From Bacteroidales bacterium (GTDB lineage: Bacteria; Bacteroidota; Bacteroidia; Bacteroidales; UBA3824), in contig JAGCNK010000099.1 in assembly GCA_017645985.1 (NCBI GenBank), positions 1 to 8,977 of the forward strand: a stretch of 8,977 nt of DNA. The letters run 5' to 3'. The notes below the pieces were generated by a model that ran no database searches, had not been told where the DNA came from, and saw only the letters and a list, made by a program, of their open reading frames with translations. Made by a program: the position numbers and the translations under genes. Shown piece after piece: positions 1 to 6,315 of the stretch; position 1 is the stretch's first letter; every line of letters begins with the position of its first letter.

Positions 1-131
1 TCTACGACCTCGCAGGCCGTATGATCAAAACAGCAACAACAAAATCATCTCTTGAACAGGTCTACATCAGCAGATCATACATCTACATAGTAATCGTCAA
101 CAACAAGACCTTTAAATTATCATTGTACTAA
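1..131 (+). CDS. C-terminal end of a secreted/surface protein (T9SS-like C-terminal domain), 5' end outside window
   Basis: The reading frame is open from the left edge (codons in phase from base 3) to TAA at 129-131, giving about 42 residues. They begin YDLAGRMIK and end YIYIVIVNNKTFKLSLY. This is the same C-terminal domain as in the next two genes (YDLAGRLI ... GIYIVIVNGKSFKV): a DL-x-GR turn, a polar Thr/Ser-rich stretch, then a short strand and a final K-x-F-K strand. The pattern resembles type A sorting domains of the type IX secretion system, which direct proteins across the outer membrane. That assignment is by pattern only. The passenger part of the protein is not in the window. The first 19 bases are identical to 2560-2578 in the following gene, which suggests paralogous neighbours. 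Confidence 0.8.
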   Translation, partial: YDLAGRMIKTATTKSSLEQVYISRSYIYIVIVNNKTFKLSLY

Positions 132-162
132 GCCAAACCCGTCTGGAACACGGTATTTCTGT

Positions 163-209
163 AACCCCGCACATCGAGCCGCCCCCTGGCGGCGATGATG
201 TGCGGGGTT
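163..209. other. Long GC-rich hairpin downstream of the first gene
   Basis: The outer arms, AACCCCGCACATC at 163-175 and GATGTGCGGGGTT at 197-209, are perfect 13-base complements. An inner stem GCCGCC (178-183) with GGCGGC (188-193) closes a CCCT loop. No T tract follows, so it is not a standard intrinsic terminator, although it lies 31 bases after the stop at 131 and could protect or end that transcript. Its core belongs to the first copy of the 56-bp tandem repeat. Confidence 0.75.
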
Positions 210-280
210 ATCTGTGTGCAGTGGGCACATCGAGCCGCCCCTTGTCGGCGATGATGTGCGGGGTTATCTGTGTGCAGTGG
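169..280. repeat. Two tandem copies of a 56-bp palindrome-containing unit
   Basis: Copy 1 is 169-224 and copy 2 is 225-280, differing at two positions in the central loop (CCCCCTGGCGG against CCCCTTGTCGG). Each copy contains GCACATC and its complement GATGTGC. The outer AACC extension of the left arm lies outside the repeated unit, so the second hairpin is shorter. The stretch 132-461 has no convincing gene: it holds this repeat, a small hairpin at 301-317, a 7-bp repeat array at 339-394 and a promoter box. Short open frames across the repeat are judged spurious. Confidence 0.85.
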
Positions 281-300
281 GTATGTAGGTGTGCATGTAG

Positions 301-317
301 GCGGACGAGCCGTCCGC
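301..317. other. Small perfect hairpin, 7-bp stem with AGC loop
   Basis: GCGGACG (301-307) and CGTCCGC (311-317) are perfect complements around the 3-base loop AGC. The hairpin lies between the 56-bp tandem repeat and the A+T-rich 7-bp array. There is no following T run, so its role is unknown; it may be another dispersed intergenic dyad. Confidence 0.6.
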
Positions 318-338
318 ACTCCACTCCACACTCCAACA

Positions 339-394
339 ATTATGAATTATGCATTATGAATTATGCATTTTTCATTAAACATTATGAATTAAAT
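339..394. repeat. A+T-rich 7-bp repeat array, ATTATGA/ATTATGC orientation
   Basis: Eight units in strict 7-base phase can be read: ATTATGA, ATTATGC, ATTATGA, ATTATGC, ATTTTTC, ATTAAAC, ATTATGA, ATTAAAT. The degenerate units keep the leading ATT. The array ends five bases before the TATCTTTG promoter box at 399-406, so it fills the region where the upstream promoter element would be expected. The same unit recurs at 5228-5280 and 7234-7336, and in inverted orientation at 2688-2742 and 7111-7173. Confidence 0.8.
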
Positions 395-398
395 TTCG

Positions 399-406
399 TA
401 TCTTTG
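399..406 (+). promoter_or_regulatory. Bacteroidetes-type -7 promoter box for the BspA-like gene
   Basis: TATCTTTG matches the Bacteroidetes sigma-ABfr -7 consensus TAnnTTTG exactly. The expected -33 TTTG about 19-20 bases upstream is not recognisable, because that stretch belongs to the 7-bp array (ATTAAAC, ATTATGA). Transcription would start near 413, giving a leader of roughly 49 bases before the ATG at 462. Confidence 0.6.
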
Positions 407-461
407 CGGTGGGAAAAAATAAGTAATTAAAATAATAACCTCATCTAAAAATTTTAAAAGA

Positions 462-2687
462 ATGAAATTAATTAGGCTATTTCTATTGCTCGCCATGGCG
501 CTGCCCCTGGCGGCATCGGGCACCGTAGCAGACCCGCCGTACACGTTTGACGAATCCACAGGAACGCTGACCATCAAGTCAGGATTTAACAACTTCGCAG
601 GCGACAAGGCCAAAGTGCTGGCTGTTAACGCCGAAGAAGGCACCGTACTGCCAGAGAACTGCCAGAATATGTTCAGTGGCTTCTCAAACGCCGTTTCCAT
701 AGACCTGACCAACGCCGACTTCTCTAAAGCGACTAATATGTACGGTATGTTCTTCAATTGCCAAAGTCTCGAGAGTGTTACCTTTGCCAAAGACATCAAC
801 ACTGCAAAAGTACTGGATATGAGTTATTTGTTCTACGTCTGCAGCAGCCTCATATCCATAGACCTTAGCGGATTCAACACCGGCGCGGTAACAAATATGA
901 ACAATATGTTTGCGGGCTGCCACCTCCTTAAGTCGGTCACCTTCGGCAAGAATTTCAGCACCGCTAATGTGACTAATATGAGCTTTATGTTCTTTTATTG
1001 CCAAAGCCTCAAATCTATAGACCTTAGCCAGTTCAAAGGCAATATGGCTACCGATATGAGCTATATGTTCTACAACTGTAATAACCTCGAAGCCATAACA
1101 TTCAGCAAGGATTTCAGCACCGCAGAAGTACTAAATATGGAAGATATGTTCCAGAGTTGCAGCATTATAGAATCTCTCGACCTGAGCATGTTCAACACCG
1201 CGAAAGTTAATAATATGAATGATATGTTTGGATGGTGCAACAAACTCTCAAACATATCAGTTGGCAGCTCATGGAGCACCAATAGTTTGACCGACGGCTC
1301 AGATATGTTCTATAGCTGCATTCAGCTTGTTGGCGGCTCAGGCACTTTTTACAATGAAAGCAAAATCGGCGCAGAGTACGCCCACGTTGACGGCGGCAGC
1401 GGCAATCCTGGCTACCTGACTCTGAGCGGCAAAGAGAGCTCAAAACCTAAAGCGACAATAACAGTAACAGCAGAACCAACGAAAACCACACTCATCACCG
1501 GCGTGGCTAATAGAATGATTGGCGGAAAGTTTAAGGTTGAGATTGGAGGCAAAACTACTGAGGACATACCAATACAACGAGCCATATTAATCTACGACCC
1601 CGGCAAGGAAGGCAAACAGGACGTGACTATCAGATATATGGGCGCAGAATTAGAGAAGGCGTTCTCCATCACCCTTGAAGACAAGGTAATGCCTCGCTAC
1701 ATCTACTCAGATGGCACAGTCACCTACTTCTACGGCAAATACAGAGAGGGGTCGGTAACTGACCCAAGCATACTCGATGGCAGTTTAGCCAACAAAGTGG
1801 TGATAGACGAGTCGTACAAAGACTGCGAAACCCCACCTACAAAACTAATGTTTTCGAGATTTGGAAACGCACGTAGCATCAATGGTCTGGAATACATCAA
1901 CACTTCGGCAAAAAACACCAATATGAACGGTATGTTTGACGCCCTCTTTCAAATAACAAGCCTCGACCTCAGCACATTCTATGTAGACGAGACAACAAAT
2001 GTTAAACAAATGTTCAATGGTTGCGACAATCTTAAAACCATATACGTATCCTCAAGATGGGACGCCTCTAATGTAAAGGAGGCAGACAATATGTTTTACG
2101 GTTGCAACGCAATCAAAGGCGGCGCAGGAACCACATACGACAATCATCACACAGACAACGAATACGCCCGAATAGACCAGGGCAAAACCGCCCCCGGCTA
2201 CCTCACCGCATCGGCTATTCCTATCAACGGCGCAGGCATCAAGTTAACCATCGCAGCCACCGAATTTGACTACACCGGCAAGGCCATCACCCCCGAAGTG
2301 ACAGTAAAAGACGGCGACGCCGCACTAGTGGCTGGCAAGGACTACGAGCTATCCTACGCCGACAACACCGCATCGGGCACAGCCAAGGCAATAGTAAAAG
2401 GCAAAGGCGATTACAAAGGCACAGCGGAGCTCACATTCACCATCAAGCCCGACCCCGAAACCCCCGTGTCGCAGGTTGACAACAACGGCAACACCTTCAA
2501 GGTTTGGAGCGCCAACCGCTACGTGATCATCTCAGCCCCCACCGGCAGCCAATACAGAATCTACGACCTCGCAGGCCGATTAATAACAACTTCAACAACA
2601 ACATCATCCCCACAGTTTGTCAACATCGCCCGCCCCGGTATCTATATCGTGATAGTGAACGGAAAATCGTTTAAGGTGATAGTGTAG
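462..2687 (+). CDS. BspA-family (DUF285) leucine-rich-repeat surface protein with T9SS-like C-terminal domain
   Basis: A 741-residue secreted protein, probably displayed on the cell surface; BspA-like proteins are known in adhesion and host contact, but the ligand here is unknown. Residues 1 to about 20 (MKLIRLFLLLAMALPLAASG) form a signal peptide. Residues about 60-325 are DUF285 repeats with the recurring pattern (I/V)DLS.FNT..VTNM..MF..C, ending in a cap with GG.GT.Y ... PGYLT. Residues about 330-410 form a beta-rich spacer. A second, shorter DUF285 block (about 415-580) has its own PGYLT cap. Residues about 586-660 resemble a bacterial Ig-like module (FDYTGKAITPEVTVKDG ... GKGDYKGTAELTFTI). 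After the linker DPETPVSQVDNNGN, residues about 668-741 are the C-terminal domain shared with both neighbours. The ATG at 462 directly precedes the signal peptide and lies 56 bases after the promoter box. It is a separate transcript, ended by the hairpin at 2773-2807. Confidence 0.9.
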   Translation: MKLIRLFLLLAMALPLAASGTVADPPYTFDESTGTLTIKSGFNNFAGDKAKVLAVNAEEGTVLPENCQNMFSGFSNAVSIDLTNADFSKATNMYGMFFNCQSLESVTFAKDINTAKVLDMSYLFYVCSSLISIDLSGFNTGAVTNMNNMFAGCHLLKSVTFGKNFSTANVTNMSFMFFYCQSLKSIDLSQFKGNMATDMSYMFYNCNNLEAITFSKDFSTAEVLNMEDMFQSCSIIESLDLSMFNTAKVNNMNDMFGWCNKLSNISVGSSWSTNSLTDGSDMFYSCIQLVGGSGTFYNESKIGAEYAHVDGGSGNPGYLTLSGKESSKPKATITVTAEPTKTTLITGVANRMIGGKFKVEIGGKTTEDIPIQRAILIYDPGKEGKQDVTIRYMGAELEKAFSITLEDKVMPRYIYSDGTVTYFYGKYREGSVTDPSILDGSLANKVVIDESYKDCETPPTKLMFSRFGNARSINGLEYINTSAKNTNMNGMFDALFQITSLDLSTFYVDETTNVKQMFNGCDNLKTIYVSSRWDASNVKEADNMFYGCNAIKGGAGTTYDNHHTDNEYARIDQGKTAPGYLTASAIPINGAGIKLTIAATEFDYTGKAITPEVTVKDGDAALVAGKDYELSYADNTASGTAKAIVKGKGDYKGTAELTFTIKPDPETPVSQVDNNGNTFKVWSANRYVIISAPTGSQYRIYDLAGRLITTSTTTSSPQFVNIARPGIYIVIVNGKSFKVIV
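768..1244 (+). repeat. Three 159-bp in-frame supra-repeats inside the BspA-like gene
   Basis: Units run 768-926, 927-1085 and 1086-1244, each exactly 159 bases (53 residues). Each encodes two different DUF285 repeats in fixed order: a 27-residue type (L-x-S-V-T-F-x-K-D/N-F-S-T-A) then a 26-residue type (S-I-D-L-S-x-F-N-T). A fourth unit starts at 1245 and diverges into the cap. The alternation suggests the array grew by duplicating repeat pairs, not single repeats. Silent differences are frequent, so the duplication is not very recent. Confidence 0.8.
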
Positions 2688-2742
2688 GCAATGCATAATG
2701 CATAATGCATAATGCATAATGCATAATCAATAATGCATAATT
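2688..2742. repeat. A+T-rich 7-bp repeat array, ATAATGC orientation, abutting a stop codon
   Basis: The array begins directly after the TAG at 2685-2687: GCAATGC, then four perfect ATAATGC units (2695-2722), a partial unit, and a further CAATAATGCATAATT. It is the reverse complement of the arrays found before promoters. The intergenic stretch 2688-2936 otherwise holds the hairpin at 2773-2807 and the promoter at 2877-2906; I see no gene in it. Confidence 0.85.
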
Positions 2743-2772
2743 GATTTGGATATATAATATTTATTTTTTTTG

Positions 2773-2807
2773 GTAGAGACGCGCCATGGCACGTCTCTAC
2801 ATTTTTT
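2773..2807 (+). terminator. Rho-independent terminator after the BspA-like gene (GTAGAGACG dyad family)
   Basis: GTAGAGACGCGCC (2773-2785) pairs with GGCACGTCTCTAC (2788-2800), 13 positions with one mismatch, leaving only AT at the centre. ATTTTTT follows at 2801-2807, as expected for a rightward terminator. A second T-rich run (about 2761-2771) precedes the stem. The element at 7181-7215 has the same design. Dyads of this sort occur as dispersed intergenic repeats in other bacteria, so it may be a mobile or repetitive element that also terminates. Confidence 0.8.
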
Positions 2808-2876
2808 GGGGGTGTGCGAACATTTGTTTTACGATAAAATCAATCGTGCATTGACAAAATCTATTTGACTGTCACC

Positions 2877-2906
2877 TTGTTTGAAAAAAAAATATACCTA
2901 TCTTTG
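2877..2906 (+). promoter_or_regulatory. Bacteroidetes-type promoter for the 745-residue protein
   Basis: TTG at 2877-2879 is followed after 19 bases by TATCTTTG at 2899-2906, matching the TTTG/TAnnTTTG arrangement of the primary Bacteroidetes sigma factor. An A-rich tract lies between the boxes. Transcription would begin near 2913, giving a leader of about 24 bases before the ATG at 2937. Confidence 0.75.
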
Positions 2907-2936
2907 CCGTTCATCAACTTTTAATAACTATTAAAA

Positions 2937-5174
2937 ATGAAAAAACTACCAATTTTAATGCTATCAGCATTAGTGTTTGCCGCCACAGTGGGGCAGGCAC
3001 AAAACAACACAGTAGACCTTTCGAAGGTTAACACATCATTCGAAGTTAAAGACGGACAAGTTCTCACCGGCACGCTCGGCATCAACTGCAAAATCGAAAT
3101 CGCCGACGGTGCCTCCATCACCCTCAATAACGCTATTATCAATGGAACTGAAGAATTAAACCTGAGCTTCAATTATTCCGGACTCACATGCTTAGGTAAC
3201 GCCACCATCATCTTAGAAGGTGAAAACACTGTTAAGGGATTTTACGAAAGTGCCGGCATCTTTGTGCCCAAGGGTGCCACATTAAAGATTCAAGGATCTG
3301 GCAAACTTAATGCTTACGGCAAGTCAAATGCTTGCGGCATAGGCGGTGCATTCAACAAAGCCAGCGGCAACATTCTTATCGAAGGCGGCATTATCAACGC
3401 CACAGGTGGAAATTATGCATCAGGTATAGGCGGTGGCAAAAACCAAACAAGTGGCAACATCACCATCAAGGGAGGCACTGTAACCGCCACAGGTGGCAAT
3501 AATGCTCCGGGCATAGGCAGCGGAGAAGGCAACAAAGGCGGCAACATCATCATTACTAACACCGTTACTTCTGTAACTGCCACCAAAGGCGAATATGCTC
3601 CATATTGCATTGGTGTAGCGGGCAGCAAATCTAGCACTTGCGGCACTATCACACTTGGCGATTTTACCACCGACGAAAGTATCGAAGGTGAATCTGTAAC
3701 ATTCACTCCGTCATTAAAATCATACAATGTAGCATTTGAAGCCAATGGCGGCTCAGGCGAAATGGCAAGCCTTACTCTATTGCCCGGATTCCCAACACAT
3801 ATGCCGCAAAATGCATTTACTCGTTCGGGTTATAAATTTATCGGTTGGAACACCGAAAAAGACGGCTCAGGCACTTCATACGCCAATACCGAATTTATTA
3901 CCGACATCAGCACACCGGGTAGCACCTTAACACTGTATGCTCAATGGTATCAAGGCGATGCTATAGATTTATCTACATTAACCGGCAATTACGAAGCTAA
4001 AAACAACGATATTCTCACCGGCACACTCAATGGCAACTACAAAATCACCATTAAAGACGGTGCCACAGTAACACTCCACGGTGTTACAATTGAAGGAGAA
4101 AACGATGACAACTACGCATGGGCAGGCATTACTTGCTTAGGCGATGCCACTATCAATTTAGTAGCTAAAAACATTGTAAAAGGTTTCGATTCTGAATATC
4201 CGGGCATCTATGTACCTGAAGACAAAACTTTAACCATCAAAGGCACAGGTGCGCTCGATGCAAGCAGCAACGGAGTAGCTGCCGGCATTGGCGCAGGACA
4301 ATATAAAATGAATTGCGGCAACATTGTCATCGAAAGTGGCACTATTAAAGCTACCGGCGGAAATGGTGCAGCAGGTATTGGCGGAGGACGTAATAGTTCG
4401 TGCGGCGACATCACCATCAAAGGTGGTCAAATTACCGCTATGGGCAAAACAATGCCACATGCAACAGGAAACATTGCTGCCGGAATAGGCAAAGGTCAAG
4501 ATGCAACTTGTTCTAAAGTAACACTCGGCTATACCAAAGCATCCGACTATATTATTGCAAACGGCTATATCGCAGATAAAATCACCATCGCTGAAGATAA
4601 AACATTTATAGTGGAAGGCAACTCTACCAAGACCTACACCAGAACCAGCATCACCGCTGACGAGTGGGCAGCATTAAACGGCAAGAAACTCGTTCCCTCT
4701 CCCTCATCATACTACACCATCACAGTATCCGACGCGCAGAACGGCACTGTAAAAGCATCACCCTTGAAAGCATTCAACGGCGAAACTATTACACTCACCA
4801 CTTATCCCGCCGCAGGTTACAAGCTCAAAGAATTCATTGTAAAAGACAAAGGCGGCAAAGCCATTACTGTTACCAACAATCAATTTACCATGCCCGACAG
4901 CAACGTAACAGTAGCAGCCGAATTTGAAGTAGACCCCGGCACACCCGTAAGCCCGGTAGACGACAGAGGCAACGACATTAAAGTATGGTCGTTCAGCCGT
5001 ATCATATTCATCGAAACAGCTCCCGACGCCAAATACACCATCATCGACCTCCAAGGACGATTGATAAAATCAGCAACAACAAAATCAACCCGCGAAGAAA
5101 TCCTAATGTCAAAGCCCGGCATCTACGTAGTAACTGTAAGCGGCAAGGCATTCAAAGTATCAGTTGGCAGATAA
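2937..5174 (+). CDS. Secreted glycine-rich repeat protein with InlB-type (Listeria-Bacteroides) repeats and T9SS-like C-terminal domain
   Basis: A 745-residue exported protein of unknown ligand. Residues 1-22 form a signal peptide (KK, hydrophobic core, likely cut after AQA or nearby). Residues about 26-245 are a beta-rich module built of short strands and GIGGG turns (T.LTCLGNATI, SGNITIKGGTVTATGG), resembling carbohydrate-binding beta-helix modules such as Cthe_2159-like domains. Residues about 263-337 are a clear Listeria-Bacteroides repeat (FEANGGSGEM ... GYKFIGWNTEKDGSG ... LTLYAQW). Residues about 343-545 duplicate the first module (IDLS, LTGTL, AGITCLGDATI, GIYVPE, AGIGGG). Residues about 592-668 match a divergent InlB B-repeat (YTITVSDAQNGTV ... 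PAAGYKL). The linker DPGTPVSPVDDRGN then leads to the shared C-terminal domain. The beta-helix modules use more A/T-ending codons than the C-terminal domain, by eye only. The ATG is set by the signal peptide and promoter spacing. A monocistronic unit is likely, with a terminator at 5194-5226. Confidence 0.88.
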   Translation: MKKLPILMLSALVFAATVGQAQNNTVDLSKVNTSFEVKDGQVLTGTLGINCKIEIADGASITLNNAIINGTEELNLSFNYSGLTCLGNATIILEGENTVKGFYESAGIFVPKGATLKIQGSGKLNAYGKSNACGIGGAFNKASGNILIEGGIINATGGNYASGIGGGKNQTSGNITIKGGTVTATGGNNAPGIGSGEGNKGGNIIITNTVTSVTATKGEYAPYCIGVAGSKSSTCGTITLGDFTTDESIEGESVTFTPSLKSYNVAFEANGGSGEMASLTLLPGFPTHMPQNAFTRSGYKFIGWNTEKDGSGTSYANTEFITDISTPGSTLTLYAQWYQGDAIDLSTLTGNYEAKNNDILTGTLNGNYKITIKDGATVTLHGVTIEGENDDNYAWAGITCLGDATINLVAKNIVKGFDSEYPGIYVPEDKTLTIKGTGALDASSNGVAAGIGAGQYKMNCGNIVIESGTIKATGGNGAAGIGGGRNSSCGDITIKGGQITAMGKTMPHATGNIAAGIGKGQDATCSKVTLGYTKASDYIIANGYIADKITIAEDKTFIVEGNSTKTYTRTSITADEWAALNGKKLVPSPSSYYTITVSDAQNGTVKASPLKAFNGETITLTTYPAAGYKLKEFIVKDKGGKAITVTNNQFTMPDSNVTVAAEFEVDPGTPVSPVDDRGNDIKVWSFSRIIFIETAPDAKYTIIDLQGRLIKSATTKSTREEILMSKPGIYVVTVSGKAFKVSVGR

Positions 5175-5193
5175 CCACCTGACCACAAAACAC

Positions 5194-5226
5194 AAAAAAG
5201 CGGAGGAGAAATCTTCCGCTTTTTTT
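5194..5226. terminator. Strong intrinsic terminator, stem with GAAA tetraloop
   Basis: AAAAAAGCGGAGGA (5194-5207) pairs with TCTTCCGCTTTTTT (5212-5225), a 14-pair stem with one G-T wobble, around a GAAA loop (5208-5211). The T run serves the rightward gene ending at 5174, 19 bases upstream. The A run on the left would also allow leftward termination. It separates the surface-protein island from the nusB operon. Confidence 0.92.
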
Positions 5227-5227
5227 A

Positions 5228-5280
5228 ATTATGAATTATGCATTATGCATTATGAATTATGAATTATTAATATTGCATTA
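5228..5280. repeat. A+T-rich 7-bp repeat array running into the nusB promoter
   Basis: In-phase units from 5228: ATTATGA, ATTATGC, ATTATGC, ATTATGA, ATTATGA, ATTATTA, ATATTGC, then ATTA. The array starts one base after the terminator T run. Its last degenerate unit contains the TTG at 5273-5275 that can serve as the -33 element for nusB. Confidence 0.8.
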
Positions 5281-5301
5281 ACATTTCTTTTGCTATCTTT
5301 G
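5273..5301 (+). promoter_or_regulatory. Bacteroidetes-type promoter for the nusB operon
   Basis: TTG at 5273-5275 is followed after 18 bases by TATCTTTG at 5294-5301. Transcription would start near 5308, leaving about 33 A-rich leader bases before the ATG at 5341. There is no Shine-Dalgarno sequence, as is usual in this phylum. No other promoter box is evident before yajC, so it probably drives all three genes. Confidence 0.7.
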
Positions 5302-5340
5302 CAGCCTGAAAACAGACGATAAAAACAATAGTTCTTTAAA

Positions 5341-6303
5341 ATGATCAGCAGGCGAATACTTAGGATAAAGGTGCTACAGACCATCTACTCCTATTACCAA
5401 AGCGGTGACGGCGACATCGCCAAATACGAAAAAGAGCTGGCCTTCAGCATCGGTCGCTCTTACAGCCTTTACTTCTTTCTGATGCAGCTCGGCGTCGACA
5501 TCTGCGACTACGCCGCCAACCGTATCGAAAGCAACAAGCAGAAACTCTTAGCCACCCAGAGCGACCTTAATCCCAACACCAGGTTTGCCGACAACAAGCT
5601 TCTGGCCCAATGGAGAGAAAACGCAACCCTCCAGAAACAGATGTCGGCGTCGAAGCTCTCGTGGAACAAATATCCCGAACTAATCAAACGAATTTACAAC
5701 GACCTCACCCAGAGCGACGAGTACGCCGCCTATATGGAGGCGTCGAAACCCTCGTACGAGGCCGACAAGAAGATTGTGGACTACCTCTACGCGCAGGTGA
5801 TATGCGAGTGCGACCTTCTGTACCAGACACTCGAGGAGATGAGCATATACTGGACCGACAGCGCCGAGTTTATCATCGGAATGGTGCTGCGCACAATAGA
5901 ACGCTACCGCATAGGATACAGCAGCGAGTACGCACTCATGCCGATGTACAAAAACGAGGAAGACGCCGCGTTTGCCCGCCGCCTGTTCGACAAGGCTGTG
6001 GCATCGAGCGATGAATACCGCAAGCTTATCCAGGAGTGCACCACCAACTGGGACATCGAGCGAATAGCGTTTATCGACATACTCATACTCCAGACCGCCA
6101 CCGCCGAAATCGAGGCATTCCCCGAGATTCCGCTCAAGGTAACGTTCAACGAGTACATCGAGCTTGCCAAAAACTACTCCACATCGCGCAGCTGCACATT
6201 TGTCAACGGCGTGCTCGACAAGATAACACAGGTGCTCCGCCAGCAGAAACGCATCATGAAGTCGGCAGGCGAAGAAGCCCCCAAACAAGAACAAAACAAC
6301 TAA
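5341..6303 (+). CDS. nusB: Transcription antitermination factor NusB
   Basis: A cytoplasmic RNA-binding protein that joins NusE (ribosomal protein S10) on boxA RNA in the antitermination complex and promotes full-length rRNA transcription. The 320-residue product starts with the typical NusB helix SRRILRIKVLQTIYSYYQS (about 3-21). It ends with the conserved helical region WDIERIAFIDILILQTATAE (from about 237) and ... FPEIPLKVTFNEYIELAK ... SRSCTFVNGVLDKI. It is about twice the length of the E. coli protein (139 residues), because a helical segment is inserted between these ends; this long form is usual in Bacteroidetes. The last residues (KSAGEEAPKQEQNN) are a polar tail. First gene of the operon, 12 bases before the DUF1573 gene. 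A long opposite-strand open frame at 5680-6324 is a shadow. Confidence 0.93.
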   Translation: MISRRILRIKVLQTIYSYYQSGDGDIAKYEKELAFSIGRSYSLYFFLMQLGVDICDYAANRIESNKQKLLATQSDLNPNTRFADNKLLAQWRENATLQKQMSASKLSWNKYPELIKRIYNDLTQSDEYAAYMEASKPSYEADKKIVDYLYAQVICECDLLYQTLEEMSIYWTDSAEFIIGMVLRTIERYRIGYSSEYALMPMYKNEEDAAFARRLFDKAVASSDEYRKLIQECTTNWDIERIAFIDILILQTATAEIEAFPEIPLKVTFNEYIELAKNYSTSRSCTFVNGVLDKITQVLRQQKRIMKSAGEEAPKQEQNN

Positions 6304-6315
6304 AACACCAATACT

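Noticed and set aside
200..430. Small rightward open frame of 76 codons before the BspA-like gene
   Set aside because: It runs through the 56-bp repeat, a hairpin, the 7-bp array and the promoter box, and resembles no protein.
407..461. Riboswitch or structured leader upstream of the BspA-like gene
   Set aside because: The leader is short and A/T-rich, with no recognisable aptamer or strong stem.
462..2687. Possible frameshift or gene fusion at the join between the two DUF285 blocks
   Set aside because: The frame is continuous, with repeats and both caps in phase and no internal stop.
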